Positions 47,271-56,440 of a stretch of DNA of 62,077 nt are shown one piece after another. The notes beneath the pieces were generated by a model. That model saw only the letters and a program-made list of their open reading frames with translations. It was not told the DNA's origin and did not search any database. Both the position numbers and the translations under genes were made by a program. The DNA lies in NCBI GenBank assembly GCA_017744935.1, contig JAGIAI010000029.1:1-62077 (forward strand), in the 5' to 3' direction. The DNA comes from Variovorax sp. Its GTDB lineage: Bacteria; Pseudomonadota; Gammaproteobacteria; Burkholderiales; Burkholderiaceae_C. Positions within the stretch are counted from its first letter, which is position 1. The number at the start of each line of letters is the position of its first letter.

Positions 47271-48245
47271 TCATTTCTGCACCTCCGCAGCCATGGATTG
47301 CAGCGCGGTGACGTGGGCGTCAACGCGATGCGGTTCGTACCACTCGCGTGCTTCGCGGCCAATGATCCTGGTGTTCGATATCGAGCCCTCCAGCGCTTCG
47401 AATCCCGGGATGTAGTGCACGTGCGGCGACAGGCCGTCGTGCGAACCGTATTCCTTGGCCAGCAGCACGGGGCAGACGCCGTGCGCGCAATAGGCTGCAA
47501 AGACGCCGCTCTTGGAGACGTAGTCGGTCGGATAGGCGAGTGCGCCGCAGGTTGCGGCGGACAGCTCGACGCTGACCTCTGCGGCGGAAAGCTTGCCGTG
47601 TGCCACCACGCCCTCTTGTTCGAAGCGCTGAAGCAGTGCGGGCTCCTGTTGTCGCGGGCCGATGTCGTGGATCTCGAGCCCCGCCTTTCGCGCTTGGCGG
47701 AAGATTTCGCCGTCGGCCCACTTGTAGACGTTGGCCCGCACGCCCGAGCTACCGAACACCACCATGCGGGGCTGACGCTCGGTCTCGATGCTGTCCGGCT
47801 CGCCGACATTCGAGAACACCGGCAACACGCGGTGCGGCGTGTCGTGACGCTGGTCGAGCAGCCAGCGGGCAGACTCCTCCCGGTTGGTCAGCCAGAAATC
47901 GGAAAGAGAGAGCACCTCGCGCGCGATCTGCTTCTGGATGCCGTTGAGCCAGAACGCGGAACCCCATGGCGGGCCGTAGGCAAAGAGTTCGTGAAACACG
48001 ACGCCGACGGACCGGAACTGCTGCCGAAGGTTGCCGATTCTCTTGACCAGCCATAAAGGCACGCCGCGTTTCTGGAAGCCATAGCCGCTGAAATGCAGCA
48101 GCAACAAGTCGCCGGACCAGGACGAGGAATCGGTGCTGGGACTGAGCTCCATCGGCGGCGCCCGCAGCGGGCCACCGACGACGACCGCGTAATCCTTGAC
48201 TCCACCGCTACCCGGAGGAATGAGCGAGATCGAGGGGCCTGACAT
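47271..48245 (-). CDS. Putative glycosyltransferase of the EPS locus, family uncertain
   Basis: The 324-residue cytoplasmic protein lacks clear membrane segments. Its C-terminal half carries FGSSGVRANVYKWADGEIF, VVAHGKLSAAEVSVEL and SKSGVFAAYCAHGVCPVLLA, which look like a divergent GT-B donor site, including a possible Ser-Lys-Ser-Gly-x-Phe nucleotide loop. The usual E-x7-E motif of GT4 is not visible. Its place between fcl and the polymerase gene, with spacings of about 30 bp, supports a glycan-assembly role. I cannot assign it to a CAZy family. Confidence 0.65.
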   Translation of the reverse strand: MSGPSISLIPPGSGGVKDYAVVVGGPLRAPPMELSPSTDSSSWSGDLLLLHFSGYGFQKRGVPLWLVKRIGNLRQQFRSVGVVFHELFAYGPPWGSAFWLNGIQKQIAREVLSLSDFWLTNREESARWLLDQRHDTPHRVLPVFSNVGEPDSIETERQPRMVVFGSSGVRANVYKWADGEIFRQARKAGLEIHDIGPRQQEPALLQRFEQEGVVAHGKLSAAEVSVELSAATCGALAYPTDYVSKSGVFAAYCAHGVCPVLLAKEYGSHDGLSPHVHYIPGFEALEGSISNTRIIGREAREWYEPHRVDAHVTALQSMAAEVQK

Positions 48246-48273
48246 CACTCGAATCGTATCGGGAGATCCCCGC

Positions 48274-49239
48274 TCACGCGACCAGTTCTTCGCTGCGGAA
48301 ATCTTCGTACGCCTTGGCAATGCCTTCGCGCAAAGGCACTCTGGGCATCCAGCCGAGTTCGCGGATGCGGGAAATGTCGAGCAGCTTGCGCGGGGTGCCG
48401 TCGGGCTTGCTCGTGTCGTACTGGATCGAGCCGCGGTATCCCACGACCTCGCTCACCAGTTGGGCGAGTTCGGCAATCGACTGGTCTTCGCCCGAACCGA
48501 TGTTGATGTGACTGCTCATGACATCGGTATGTGCCGCATAGACCTCCCGGGGGAGATCCATGATGTGGACGCATGCACTGGCCAGGTCGTCGACGTAGAG
48601 GAATTCCCGCTTGGGCGTGCCGGTGCCCCAGATCACGACCGACGGCGCATCCGACGCCTTGGCCTCGTGGAAGCGGCGGATCATGGCCGGCAGCACATGG
48701 CTGTTCTGCGGGTGATAGTTGTCGCCGGGGCCATAGAGGTTCGTCGGCATCACGCTGCGATAGTCACAGCCGTACTGGCGGTTGTAGCTCTCGCACAGCT
48801 TGATGCCCGCGATCTTCGCGATCGCGTACGGCTCGTTGGTGGGTTCCAGCTTGCCGGTGAGGAGCACCTCCTCCGACATGGGCTGGGGGGCAAGGCGCGG
48901 ATAGATGCAACTCGATCCGAGAAACAGCAGCTTCGCGACGCCGGTGCGCCACGACTCGTGAACCACGTTCGCCTCGACCATCAGGTTCGAATAGATGAAC
49001 TCGGCCGGGTAGGTGTTGTTGGCATGAATGCCGCCAACCTGCGCCGCCGCCATGTAGACCTCCTGCGGCTTCTCCTTGGCGAAGAAGGCCCTGACCTGCG
49101 CCTGGTCCGTCAGGTCAAGCTCGGCGCGACTGCGCGTGATGATGTTGGTGTAGCCCCTGCTGGCAAGGCCGCGCACGATCGCGCTCCCGACCATGCCGCG
49201 ATGACCCGCCACAAAAATCGGCTTCCGGAACTCGTTCAT
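48274..49239 (-). CDS. fcl: GDP-L-fucose synthase
   Basis: The 321-residue epimerase/reductase converts GDP-4-keto-6-deoxy-mannose to GDP-L-fucose with NADPH. Marks are [17 protein letters not shown], the [20 protein letters not shown] segment, [10 protein letters not shown], the Tyr-x3-Lys pair [32 protein letters not shown] and [14 protein letters not shown]. Length is normal. The substrate is made by Gmd, which is not encoded in this window. It lies 26 bp downstream of manC. Confidence 0.96.
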   Translation of the reverse strand: MNEFRKPIFVAGHRGMVGSAIVRGLASRGYTNIITRSRAELDLTDQAQVRAFFAKEKPQEVYMAAAQVGGIHANNTYPAEFIYSNLMVEANVVHESWRTGVAKLLFLGSSCIYPRLAPQPMSEEVLLTGKLEPTNEPYAIAKIAGIKLCESYNRQYGCDYRSVMPTNLYGPGDNYHPQNSHVLPAMIRRFHEAKASDAPSVVIWGTGTPKREFLYVDDLASACVHIMDLPREVYAAHTDVMSSHINIGSGEDQSIAELAQLVSEVVGYRGSIQYDTSKPDGTPRKLLDISRIRELGWMPRVPLREGIAKAYEDFRSEELVA

Positions 49240-49265
49240 TCAGTATCACCGTTCAAGGATGAAGG

Positions 49266-50705
49266 TCACGCGAGTTTGCGTTGACTGGTGTGAGTGCCCA
49301 GCGTGTCTTCGCCGTCGAAACGAACGATATCGTCATCGCCCAGGTAGCTGCCTGTCTGGACCTCGATCACTTCGAGGGTGGTCTTGCCGGCATTCTCAAG
49401 ACGGTAGACCGCGCCCACGGGGATGTAGATCGACTCGTTTTCCTTCACGAGCCGGGCCTTTCCGTCGCAGATCACACGGGCTGCGCCCTTGACGACGACC
49501 CAGTGCTCGGCGCGATGGTGGTGCATTCTGAGCGCGAGCCGGGCTCCCGGCTTCACCGTGAGTCGCTTGACCGCGAACCGCTCGCCGTCATCAATGCTGT
49601 CGTAGGCGCCCCAGGGCCTTGGGATGCGCCGGTGGCGGACCGCCTGGCTCTGGCCTTTGGCTGAGAGCAGCGCAACGACGTCCTTCACCTGTTCGACGCA
49701 GTCGTTGTGCACCACCAGCAATGCGTCTGGCGTGTCGACCACCAGCAGATCCTTGGTGCCGAGCGCCACGACGGGACGAATGGGCGCATGGATGAAAGTG
49801 TTGGCAGAACTCATCGCGAAACCATTGCCGCTGATGCGATTGCCGTTCGAGTCCAGGTCGTGCAGTTCGGCCACCGCGTTCCAGCTTCCGACGTCGGTCC
49901 AGCGTCCGTGAAAAGGGATGACCGCGACATGGTCGGATTTCTCGAGGACCGCGTAGTCGATGCTCTGGCTACGGCAGTGCTCGAATGCGGACCGTTCCAT
50001 GCGGAGGAAGTCACCGTCAACCTCGACCGCCTGAGTCGCTGCCCTGCACGATTCGAGGATGTCCGGCGCGTGCGCTTCGAGTGCCTTGATGAGCACTTTG
50101 GCCTGCACCAGCAGGATCCCGGCGTTCCAGAAGTTCCCCCCCTCGAGCAGCAACTGTTCGGCGCGCGCGGCCGCGGGCTTCTCGATGAAGGACGCCACCG
50201 TGTGGCCCGCGTCATCCGTCAGGGGACCATCGAGCTTAGTCCCTTGGCGGATGTAGCCGTAGGCGGTGCTAGGGAACGTCGGCTCCACGCCGAACGTCAC
50301 CAGGTGGCCATGCAATGCGGCGGGGATGCCTTTGCGGATCGTATCGGCGAAGCCGTCGACATCGGGAATGTGATGGTCTGCAGGCGCGAAGAGCAGCAGG
50401 TGGTCCGGCTTGCTCAGCAGCGCCACGGCAGTCATCGCGGCGGCAGTGTTCCGCGCAATCGGCTCGAGAAGTTGCCGTCCCGTTACCTGGGCTGCATCCA
50501 CACATTCCTGCACGAGAAACCGATGCTCTTCCGATGCCACACAGGTGACTTCGGTGTTGAGCTTGCGAAGGCGCTCCAGCGTGAGCACGAGCAAGCTCTT
50601 GTCACCGACGAGCGGAACGAACTGTTTCGGAAGCGTCTTGCGCGAGAGAGGCCACAACCGCGTGCCGCTACCCCCGCAGAGAACAACGGGGTGAACGACA
50701 GTCAC
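49266..50705 (-). CDS. manC: Mannose-1-phosphate guanylyltransferase / mannose-6-phosphate isomerase
   Basis: The 479-residue bifunctional enzyme of the AlgA/ManC type supplies GDP-mannose. The N-terminal nucleotidyltransferase starts VVLCGGSGTRLWPLSR, and KTLPKQFVPL, ESPEH-like EPIARNTAAAM, FIEKP and GRWTDVGSW follow. The C-terminal cupin (isomerase) has RPWGAYDSID, LALRMHHHRAEHWVVV and ENESIYIP. Translation starts at GTG 50705, preceded by a strong GGAGGG six bases upstream, and overlaps the upstream stop (GTGA). No phosphomannomutase gene (manB) is in the window. Confidence 0.95.
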   Translation of the reverse strand: MTVVHPVVLCGGSGTRLWPLSRKTLPKQFVPLVGDKSLLVLTLERLRKLNTEVTCVASEEHRFLVQECVDAAQVTGRQLLEPIARNTAAAMTAVALLSKPDHLLLFAPADHHIPDVDGFADTIRKGIPAALHGHLVTFGVEPTFPSTAYGYIRQGTKLDGPLTDDAGHTVASFIEKPAAARAEQLLLEGGNFWNAGILLVQAKVLIKALEAHAPDILESCRAATQAVEVDGDFLRMERSAFEHCRSQSIDYAVLEKSDHVAVIPFHGRWTDVGSWNAVAELHDLDSNGNRISGNGFAMSSANTFIHAPIRPVVALGTKDLLVVDTPDALLVVHNDCVEQVKDVVALLSAKGQSQAVRHRRIPRPWGAYDSIDDGERFAVKRLTVKPGARLALRMHHHRAEHWVVVKGAARVICDGKARLVKENESIYIPVGAVYRLENAGKTTLEVIEVQTGSYLGDDDIVRFDGEDTLGTHTSQRKLA

Positions 50706-51424
50706 CGCGAACCCTCCCCGCTGACTACGGCGCGGACGGTCCTGAACAGGATCTTGATGTCCAGCCAGAGAGACCAATTGCACACGTATTCGACATCGAG
50801 TTCCACGCGGCGTGCATAGGACAGCCTGTTACGGCCGCTCACCTGCCACAGGCCGGTGATGCCGGGGCGCACAGCGCAATAGTGTTCCCATCCCTTGCCG
50901 TAGAGGCTCCGCTGGCGCTCCATGCAGGGGCGTGGGCCGACGAGGCTCATGTCACCCTTCAGGACGTTCCAGAACTGGGGGAGTTCGTCCAGGCTCAGCT
51001 TGCGGATGAACATGCCGATCGGTGTAATCCGAGGGTCCTTGTCCAGCTTCTGGAAGGTGTCCCATTCGGTACGGGCCATGTCATTGCGGCTGAGGAACTC
51101 ATCCAGAACATCCTCGGAATTCCGCACCATCGATCGGAACTTGTAGAACCGGAAGCGTTGGCCGTTTTCGCCGAGGCGGTTCTGCCAGAAGTGGACCGGA
51201 CGGCCCATGCTGATTGCCACGCTCAAGGCAACGATGACGTAGAGCGGGCCGAAAAGGGCGAAGAAAGTGAGCGCACCCACAACGTCGATCGACCGTTTGG
51301 CGGTGCGTTCGAAGTAGGACAGCCGGCGCGGCTGTGCGTACGCCGCAGGTGCCGAAGGACCGCCCCCGTCGGGAGAAAAACGTCGGACCACGTTGCCGTT
51401 TGCGGTCGAGTCAGAACGAAACAT
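50702..51424 (-). CDS. Undecaprenyl-phosphate sugar-1-phosphate transferase (initiating)
   Basis: The 240-residue monotopic phosphoglycosyltransferase (PF02397, WcaJ/WbaP C-domain type) starts the repeat unit on undecaprenyl phosphate. After a 40-residue soluble leader come KRSIDVVGALTFFALFGPLY (membrane helix), GRPVHFWQNRLGENG, YKFRSM, the catalytic Asp-Glu pair in KLSLDELPQFWNVLKGDMSLVGPRP, and RPGITGLWQVSGR. The four-helix N-domain of full-length WbaP is absent. First gene of the minus arm; a good GGGAGA ribosome site and a strong promoter lie upstream. Confidence 0.93.
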   Translation of the reverse strand: MFRSDSTANGNVVRRFSPDGGGPSAPAAYAQPRRLSYFERTAKRSIDVVGALTFFALFGPLYVIVALSVAISMGRPVHFWQNRLGENGQRFRFYKFRSMVRNSEDVLDEFLSRNDMARTEWDTFQKLDKDPRITPIGMFIRKLSLDELPQFWNVLKGDMSLVGPRPCMERQRSLYGKGWEHYCAVRPGITGLWQVSGRNRLSYARRVELDVEYVCNWSLWLDIKILFRTVRAVVSGEGSR

Positions 51425-51504
51425 TTGAAATTCTCCCGTAACGGGTACTGCTTCAATCAGAGGGCGTTTCAGTGTAACGCTTTACTACTATTCGCAAGAA
51501 TTTG

Positions 51505-51533
51505 AACATATGCTGCTGCCGTTGTCGTGTCAA
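51505..51533 (-). promoter_or_regulatory. Sigma70 promoter of the EPS minus arm
   Basis: On the minus strand a perfect TTGACA (51528-51533) is followed after exactly 17 bp by TATGTT (51505-51510), about 80 bp before the transferase start. The spacing and -35 make it the best promoter in the window. The leader also carries CCCG-TAA-CGGG (51433-51443), a palindrome just before the ribosome site. Confidence 0.7.
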
Positions 51534-51830
51534 CAAAAGCGCTACATCTTCCGCCAAACGGTCTAGTTTTTACCTCTGTACGGTGCGTTGCCATGACGGT
51601 TGATGCAATGCAACATGTGCGAACTAAGTGTAGTCCTTTTGTTTAACAACATGTTAATGCCGAGGAGCCTGAATGTGTTGTTTGCATACGCCGTTTGGTG
51701 AAACGTGACTTTATGCAGGCCTCCTCTCTTGTGCGGCGCAGCATCACAAGTCGCATCGCCCGCGAAATCTCGATACAGACGAAGAGGGGTCAGCGACCGC
51801 AACGACCTGTCGGGAGCGGGCGCTCACGCA
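51534..51830. other. Gene-free AT-rich region with palindromes upstream of the EPS minus arm
   Basis: No convincing gene is visible between the EPS promoter and the rne terminator. CCAAACGG (51554-51561) and CCGTTTGG (51691-51698) form an 8-bp inverted pair 130 bp apart. TTAACA-ACA-TGTTAA (51643-51657) is a perfect 15-bp palindrome, and CAACATGT occurs twice (51611, 51647). Base composition is lower in GC than the surroundings. The set looks like a regulatory region with several protein sites, but the proteins are unknown. Confidence 0.45.
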
Positions 51831-51832
51831 TG

Positions 51833-51862
51833 AAAAAAGCCCGGTGCTTGCACACCGGGCTT
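51833..51862 (-). terminator. Intrinsic terminator of rne
   Basis: GCCCGGTG (51839-51846) and CACCGGGC (51853-51860) form an 8-bp stem with a 6-base loop. Read on the minus strand, it is followed by six T residues (51833-51838), about 40 bp after the rne stop codon. Confidence 0.88.
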
Positions 51863-51902
51863 GATTCTTGTGGCTCAAAAGACGGGGCCTGCCCCGTCGG
51901 TC

Positions 51903-54854
51903 TCAGGGGCGGGCGCTTGCGTCCTGCGTTGCCTTTTCGAAGGGCAGCACGATTCCCGCGAGATCCCGGCGGGTTTCGACCAGCACCAGCGGACCGTCGT
52001 CGAGCACGATGGCCGGCGGCCGCTCGCGGGGAACGTGGACCGCCTTGGGCTCCGCGTCGATCGCAGCGCGGACTTGCGCCACGCGGTCGGCGTCGGAATT
52101 CACCCATTGCAGCCCTGAGCCTTCGGCGATCTGGGCCAGTTCGTCCAACGGGAGTACGAAAGGCTGGATCTTGGGCATCGCGCGGGTGGGCACAGCGCTC
52201 GCCGGAACCACGATCGGCTGGGCCTGCGGCGCGGCAATCACCTCTGCAAGCGCGGGTTCTGTGGGCAGTTGAGTTATCTGGTCCGCGCCTGCCGGGCGTT
52301 CCGTCGAAGCGGCGACATTGATCTCGCCCTCTTCACGCGGAGCGCGTTCGCGGCGATCACGGCCATACCGGTCGCGCGACCGGGCGCGACGCTCTTCGCC
52401 TTCACGACGCGGTGCTGCCTCGACGCTCTGTTCTTCAGCCGGTGCTCCATTGAGTTCGGCGACGGATTGCTCCGGAGACGCTTCAGGACGCGCTGCGCCG
52501 TCATTGCGCCGTTCGCGGCGGCCTTCGCCACGTTCGCCGCGTGGTGCACGTTCTTCGCGGCTGCCGCGACCAGTGCGTTCGCCTTCGGTCACTTCGCCGG
52601 ATTCGCGCGAGGCGTCACCGCTGCGTTCGCGTCCCGCCTCCGCGCCACGATCTCCACGATCACGGCGTTCGCCGCGGCCACGTGGCGCGCGTTCGGCCTG
52701 GATGGCGGAATCGTTGGCTGCGCCGGTTGCGGCAAGCGATTGGGCTTCGAGTTGGGCGTCTACCGCCTCCATCGGTAGCTGGCGGACTTCGCTTTCGCGG
52801 CGTTCACCACCGCGACCGCGGCGCTCGCCTTCGCGGCCTGGGCGCGCTTCACGCGGCTCGCGTGGCTGATTTTCGGCACGAGCTTCGCTGCGACCTTCGC
52901 GGCGCTCGCCTCCTTCACGACGTTCGCCGTTGCGACCGCCACGACGCTCGCCATCGCGGCCGTTGCGGCCTTCGGCGCGTCCACGACGCTGGTCACCGCC
53001 TTCGCGCGCACCGCGTTGCGCTTCGCCGTCGCGGCCAGAACGGCCCTCACGACGCGGCTTCGGTGCCTCGACGGGAGCCGGCGCGGGCTCAGGTGCCGCG
53101 GCAGGGGCGCCGCCGAAGACGCGCTTGATCCAGCCGAAGAAGCCCGTTTCGGCCGCCTTGGCCTGAGCCGCGGAGGCGGCGGCCGTTGCCGCGGCCTGTG
53201 CTGCGACAGGCGCCTGCGCGCTTTCCGGCTTCGGGGCCACGACAGGCGCGGGTGCGTCTGGCAGCACGCCCTTGATCACCGGCGTCTGTTTGTTGGTCGG
53301 CTCCTGGGAGCGGCGCGTCACCGACGTCGGATCCTCGAATTCGTCGGCCATCTTGTAGCTGGCGTCGATGTGATCGAGGCGCGGATCGTCGTGCTTCAGG
53401 CGCTCGAGCTTGTAGTTGGGCGTCTCGAGCGTCTTGTTCGGCACCATCAGCACGCTCACGCGCTGCTTGAGCTCGATCTTTGCGATCTCGGTGCGCTTCT
53501 CGTTGAGCAGGAAGGAGGCCACTTCGACCGGCACCTGAACATGCACGGCCGCCGTGTTGTCCTTCATGGACTCTTCCTGAATGATGCGCAGGATCTGCAG
53601 TGCGCTCGATTCGGTGTCGCGAATGTGGCCGGAGCCCCCGCAACGCGGGCAGGGGATGGAAGAGCCTTCGCTCAGGGCCGGCTTCAGGCGCTGGCGGCTC
53701 ATTTCCATAAGGCCGAACTTGCTGATCGAGCCGAACTGCACGCGGGCGCGGTCCTGACGCAGCGCGTCGCGGAGGCGGCTCTCGACTTCGCGGCGGTTCT
53801 TCGACTCGTCCATGTCGATGAAGTCGATGACGATGAGGCCGCCCAAGTCGCGCAGGCGCATCTGGCGCGCCACTTCGTCGGCTGCTTCGAGGTTCGTGCG
53901 GGTTGCGGTTTCCTCGATGTCCCCGCCCTTGATTGCGCGGGCCGAGTTCACGTCGACCGAGACCAGCGCCTCGGTGTGGTCGATCACGATCGCCCCGCCG
54001 CTGGGCAACTGCACCGTGCGGGCATAGGCCGATTCGATCTGGTGCTCGATCTGGAAGCGGCTGAAAAGCGCCGCGTCGTCGCGGTAGCGCTTGACCTTGC
54101 CTGCGTGCTCCGGCATCACGTGGGCCATGAACTGCTGGGCCTGGTCGTAGATGTCGTCGGTGTCGATCAGGATGTCGCCGATATCGTGATTGAAATAGTC
54201 ACGGATCGCGCGGATGACCAGCGAAGACTCCTGGTAAATCAGGAAAGCGCCCTTGCCCCCCTTGGCGGCGCCGTCGATGGCGGCCCAGAGCTTGAGCAGG
54301 TAGTTGAGGTCCCATTGCAGCTCGGGCGCCGAACGGCCGATGCCGGCGGTGCGCGCAATGATGCTCATCCCCTTCGGGTACTCGAGCTGGTCCATCGCTT
54401 CCTTGAGCTCGGCCCGGTCGTCGCCCTCGATGCGCCGGCTCACGCCGCCGCCGCGCGGGTTGTTGGGCATCAGGACGACGTAACGTCCGGCCAGGGAAAT
54501 GAAGGTCGTCAGCGCGGCCCCCTTGTTGCCGCGCTCTTCCTTTTCGACCTGGACGACCAGTTCCTGGCCTTCCTTGATCACATCCTGGATGCGGGCCTGG
54601 CTGGCCGAAATGCCTTCGGCGAAGTATTGCTTGGAGATTTCCTTGAACGGAAGGAAGCCGTGGCGGTCCTCGCCGTAGTCCACGAAGCAGGCCTCAAGCG
54701 ACGGCTCGACGCGCGTCACGACCGCCTTGTAGATGTTGCCCTTGCGTTGTTCGCGTCCCTCGATCTCGATTTCGTAGTCGAGGAGCTTCTGCCCATCGAC
54801 GATTGCCAGGCGGCGTTCTTCGGCCTGCGTGGCATTGATCAGCATCCGTTTCAT
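51903..54854 (-). CDS. rne: Ribonuclease E
   Basis: The 983-residue essential endonuclease performs mRNA decay and rRNA/tRNA processing. The N-terminal half contains the S1 RNA-binding domain (residues 35-125), 5'-sensor/RNase H-like part, DNase-I-like catalytic core with [10 protein letters not shown] and IDFIDMDE (metal-binding Asp residues near 301 and 344), and the Zn-link CPRC (Cys402, Cys405) joining dimers. The C-terminal half (about 510-983) is disordered: Ala/Pro-rich, then long Arg/Gly/Glu tracts (about 600-720 and 750-900), expected to bind RNA and degradosome partners. AGAAGGA precedes the ATG. It is divergent from rluC, as in E. coli. Confidence 0.97.
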   Translation of the reverse strand: MKRMLINATQAEERRLAIVDGQKLLDYEIEIEGREQRKGNIYKAVVTRVEPSLEACFVDYGEDRHGFLPFKEISKQYFAEGISASQARIQDVIKEGQELVVQVEKEERGNKGAALTTFISLAGRYVVLMPNNPRGGGVSRRIEGDDRAELKEAMDQLEYPKGMSIIARTAGIGRSAPELQWDLNYLLKLWAAIDGAAKGGKGAFLIYQESSLVIRAIRDYFNHDIGDILIDTDDIYDQAQQFMAHVMPEHAGKVKRYRDDAALFSRFQIEHQIESAYARTVQLPSGGAIVIDHTEALVSVDVNSARAIKGGDIEETATRTNLEAADEVARQMRLRDLGGLIVIDFIDMDESKNRREVESRLRDALRQDRARVQFGSISKFGLMEMSRQRLKPALSEGSSIPCPRCGGSGHIRDTESSALQILRIIQEESMKDNTAAVHVQVPVEVASFLLNEKRTEIAKIELKQRVSVLMVPNKTLETPNYKLERLKHDDPRLDHIDASYKMADEFEDPTSVTRRSQEPTNKQTPVIKGVLPDAPAPVVAPKPESAQAPVAAQAAATAAASAAQAKAAETGFFGWIKRVFGGAPAAAPEPAPAPVEAPKPRREGRSGRDGEAQRGAREGGDQRRGRAEGRNGRDGERRGGRNGERREGGERREGRSEARAENQPREPREARPGREGERRGRGGERRESEVRQLPMEAVDAQLEAQSLAATGAANDSAIQAERAPRGRGERRDRGDRGAEAGRERSGDASRESGEVTEGERTGRGSREERAPRGERGEGRRERRNDGAARPEASPEQSVAELNGAPAEEQSVEAAPRREGEERRARSRDRYGRDRRERAPREEGEINVAASTERPAGADQITQLPTEPALAEVIAAPQAQPIVVPASAVPTRAMPKIQPFVLPLDELAQIAEGSGLQWVNSDADRVAQVRAAIDAEPKAVHVPRERPPAIVLDDGPLVLVETRRDLAGIVLPFEKATQDASARP

Positions 54855-55381
54855 GATGCGTTGTCCTTCTCTATGTTTCGTCTCGTCTTACCGGTCCATG
54901 ACGGACCTAACGATGCACGGACGGCGCGCCGCGAAACGAAGGAATTGCCGCTATGCCTTGGCTTGAACTGCCGCACAAATGCCGGCAGCCGCATCGAGAT
55001 TCAGCTCAATGCGGGCCAGGGCGGGGGCGCGTGGATGGGTGCGAGCCCGATCGGGTGCTGACTTGCTATCTTTTCGACAGCGACTGGCGCAATGGTGATG
55101 CGCACGGCTTGCGGCTCAATGCCTGTGCTCGCCGGCATCAGCCAGCGCAGGACAAGTTGAACCAGTAGCATCAACACGAGGTACTCGCTTCGATCCGCCG
55201 GTAGCCTGGAGCTGCCGGCTGGGGTATTCCGTAATGGTGTTTCGTGGGCGTCGGCTTGACTCGGATGAAGCGCCTGCCGCCTTGCGCATTAGCGCGTGGC
55301 TTGCAGACTCGACATCAAAGCGGCATCGACCTCGCAGCGCCTCCTGCAGTGCTCTAAACTTCTGATTAATCAAGCACTTAC
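54855..55381. promoter_or_regulatory. 527-bp rne-rluC divergent region, probable long rne leader
   Basis: This gap holds the rne 5' leader (minus strand) and the rluC promoter (plus strand). No gene is convincing. I see no clear -35/-10 pair for rne. At the rluC side TGATTAATCA (55363-55372) is a perfect palindrome, flanked by AGTGCT (55348-55353) and AGCACT (55373-55378) that could fold just before the rluC start, which lacks a Shine-Dalgarno sequence. In E. coli the long rne leader mediates autoregulation; a similar role here is inference. Confidence 0.5.
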
Positions 55382-56440
55382 ATGACCGCGCTGGTGAAAA
55401 ATATTATAGGTGCGAAGCCAGGCCCCGGGGCGGCGGAAGTTCGCTTTCTCACGGTTGACGAGGAGTCTGCCGGACAGCGACTGGACAATTTCCTCTTCCG
55501 CCAACTGAAAGGGGTGCCGAAGACGCACGTCTACCGGATCATCCGTTCAGGCGAAGTGCGTATTAATAAGGGAAGAGCGCAGGCAGAGACCCGTCTTTCC
55601 GAAGGCGACGTGCTCCGCGTGCCCCCGGTGAGGGTAGCTGCGCGTTCGGAAGAGGGTGCGGCGCCGGCCGCGCCACCTCGGGAATTCCCCGTGTTGCACG
55701 AAGACGACGCACTGATCGCCATCAACAAACCCGCCGGTGTCGCAGTGCATGGCGGGAGTGGCGTGAGTTTCGGCGTAATCGAGCAACTGCGCCGGGCGCG
55801 GCCAGCGGCCCGATTCCTCGAACTGGTGCATCGGCTCGACCGCGAGACCTCCGGCGTCCTGCTGGTCGCCAAGAAGCGGTCGGCCCTCACGGCGCTGCAG
55901 GACCAGTTTCGCGACCGCGAGACCGGGAAGACCTACCTCGCGCTGGTCGACGGCGATTGGCCTGCGAACAAGAAGGTGCTCGATGCACCCCTTGCGAAAT
56001 ACCTGCTTCCGGGATCGACCGGTGGATCCGAGGCGGGCGAGCGCCGAGTGCGCGTGGTGGCCAAGGATCACCCGGATGCGATGCGGGCGGTCACGCTGGT
56101 GAGGGTGCTTGCCCGTTTCAATCTGGCGGCGGATGTGGTTCCGGTATCGCTGCTCGCGGTCACCATCAAGACCGGCAGGACCCACCAGATCCGGGTGCAT
56201 CTCGCCTCGGCCGGACACGCCATCGTCGGCGACGACAAATACGGCAACTTCGAGCACAACCGGGCGCTCCAGAAGATCGGCCTCAAACGCATGTTCCTGC
56301 ACGCCTGGCGTCTGCAGTTCAATCATCCCGCGAGCCACGAGCGCATGGCGCTGCAGGCCGATCTCCCAGCGGAGCTGAATGCTCTGGTGCCACCGGAGGC
56401 GCTCAACGTGCTCGCTGCCCATCCATCGAATTCCTCATGA
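55382..56440 (+). CDS. rluC: 23S rRNA pseudouridine synthase RluC (955/2504/2580 type)
   Basis: The 352-residue RluA-family enzyme isomerises uridines in 23S rRNA. An S4 RNA-binding domain (about residues 25-95, AGQRLDNFLFRQLKGVPKTHVYRIIRSGEVRIN) precedes the catalytic domain. The latter has INKPAGVAVHGG, the signature HRLDRETSG with catalytic Asp153, and IKTGRTHQIRVHLA. The divergent position next to rne marks it as RluC and not RluD or RluA. The stop overlaps the next start (ATGA). Confidence 0.95.
   Translation: MTALVKNIIGAKPGPGAAEVRFLTVDEESAGQRLDNFLFRQLKGVPKTHVYRIIRSGEVRINKGRAQAETRLSEGDVLRVPPVRVAARSEEGAAPAAPPREFPVLHEDDALIAINKPAGVAVHGGSGVSFGVIEQLRRARPAARFLELVHRLDRETSGVLLVAKKRSALTALQDQFRDRETGKTYLALVDGDWPANKKVLDAPLAKYLLPGSTGGSEAGERRVRVVAKDHPDAMRAVTLVRVLARFNLAADVVPVSLLAVTIKTGRTHQIRVHLASAGHAIVGDDKYGNFEHNRALQKIGLKRMFLHAWRLQFNHPASHERMALQADLPAELNALVPPEALNVLAAHPSNSS

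Noticed and set aside
51563..51802. 79-codon minus-strand frame upstream of the EPS arm
   Set aside because: It lacks a ribosome site and family resemblance, and it overlaps palindromes and regulatory sequence.
51430..51830. Possible genomic-island boundary or mobile-element relic, from the AT-rich composition
   Set aside because: No transposase remnant, terminal repeats, integrase or tRNA target; promoter elements explain the composition.
53016..55061. Long plus-strand open frame opposite rne
   Set aside because: It mirrors the RNase E coding strand and has low-complexity composition; no start signal or family match.
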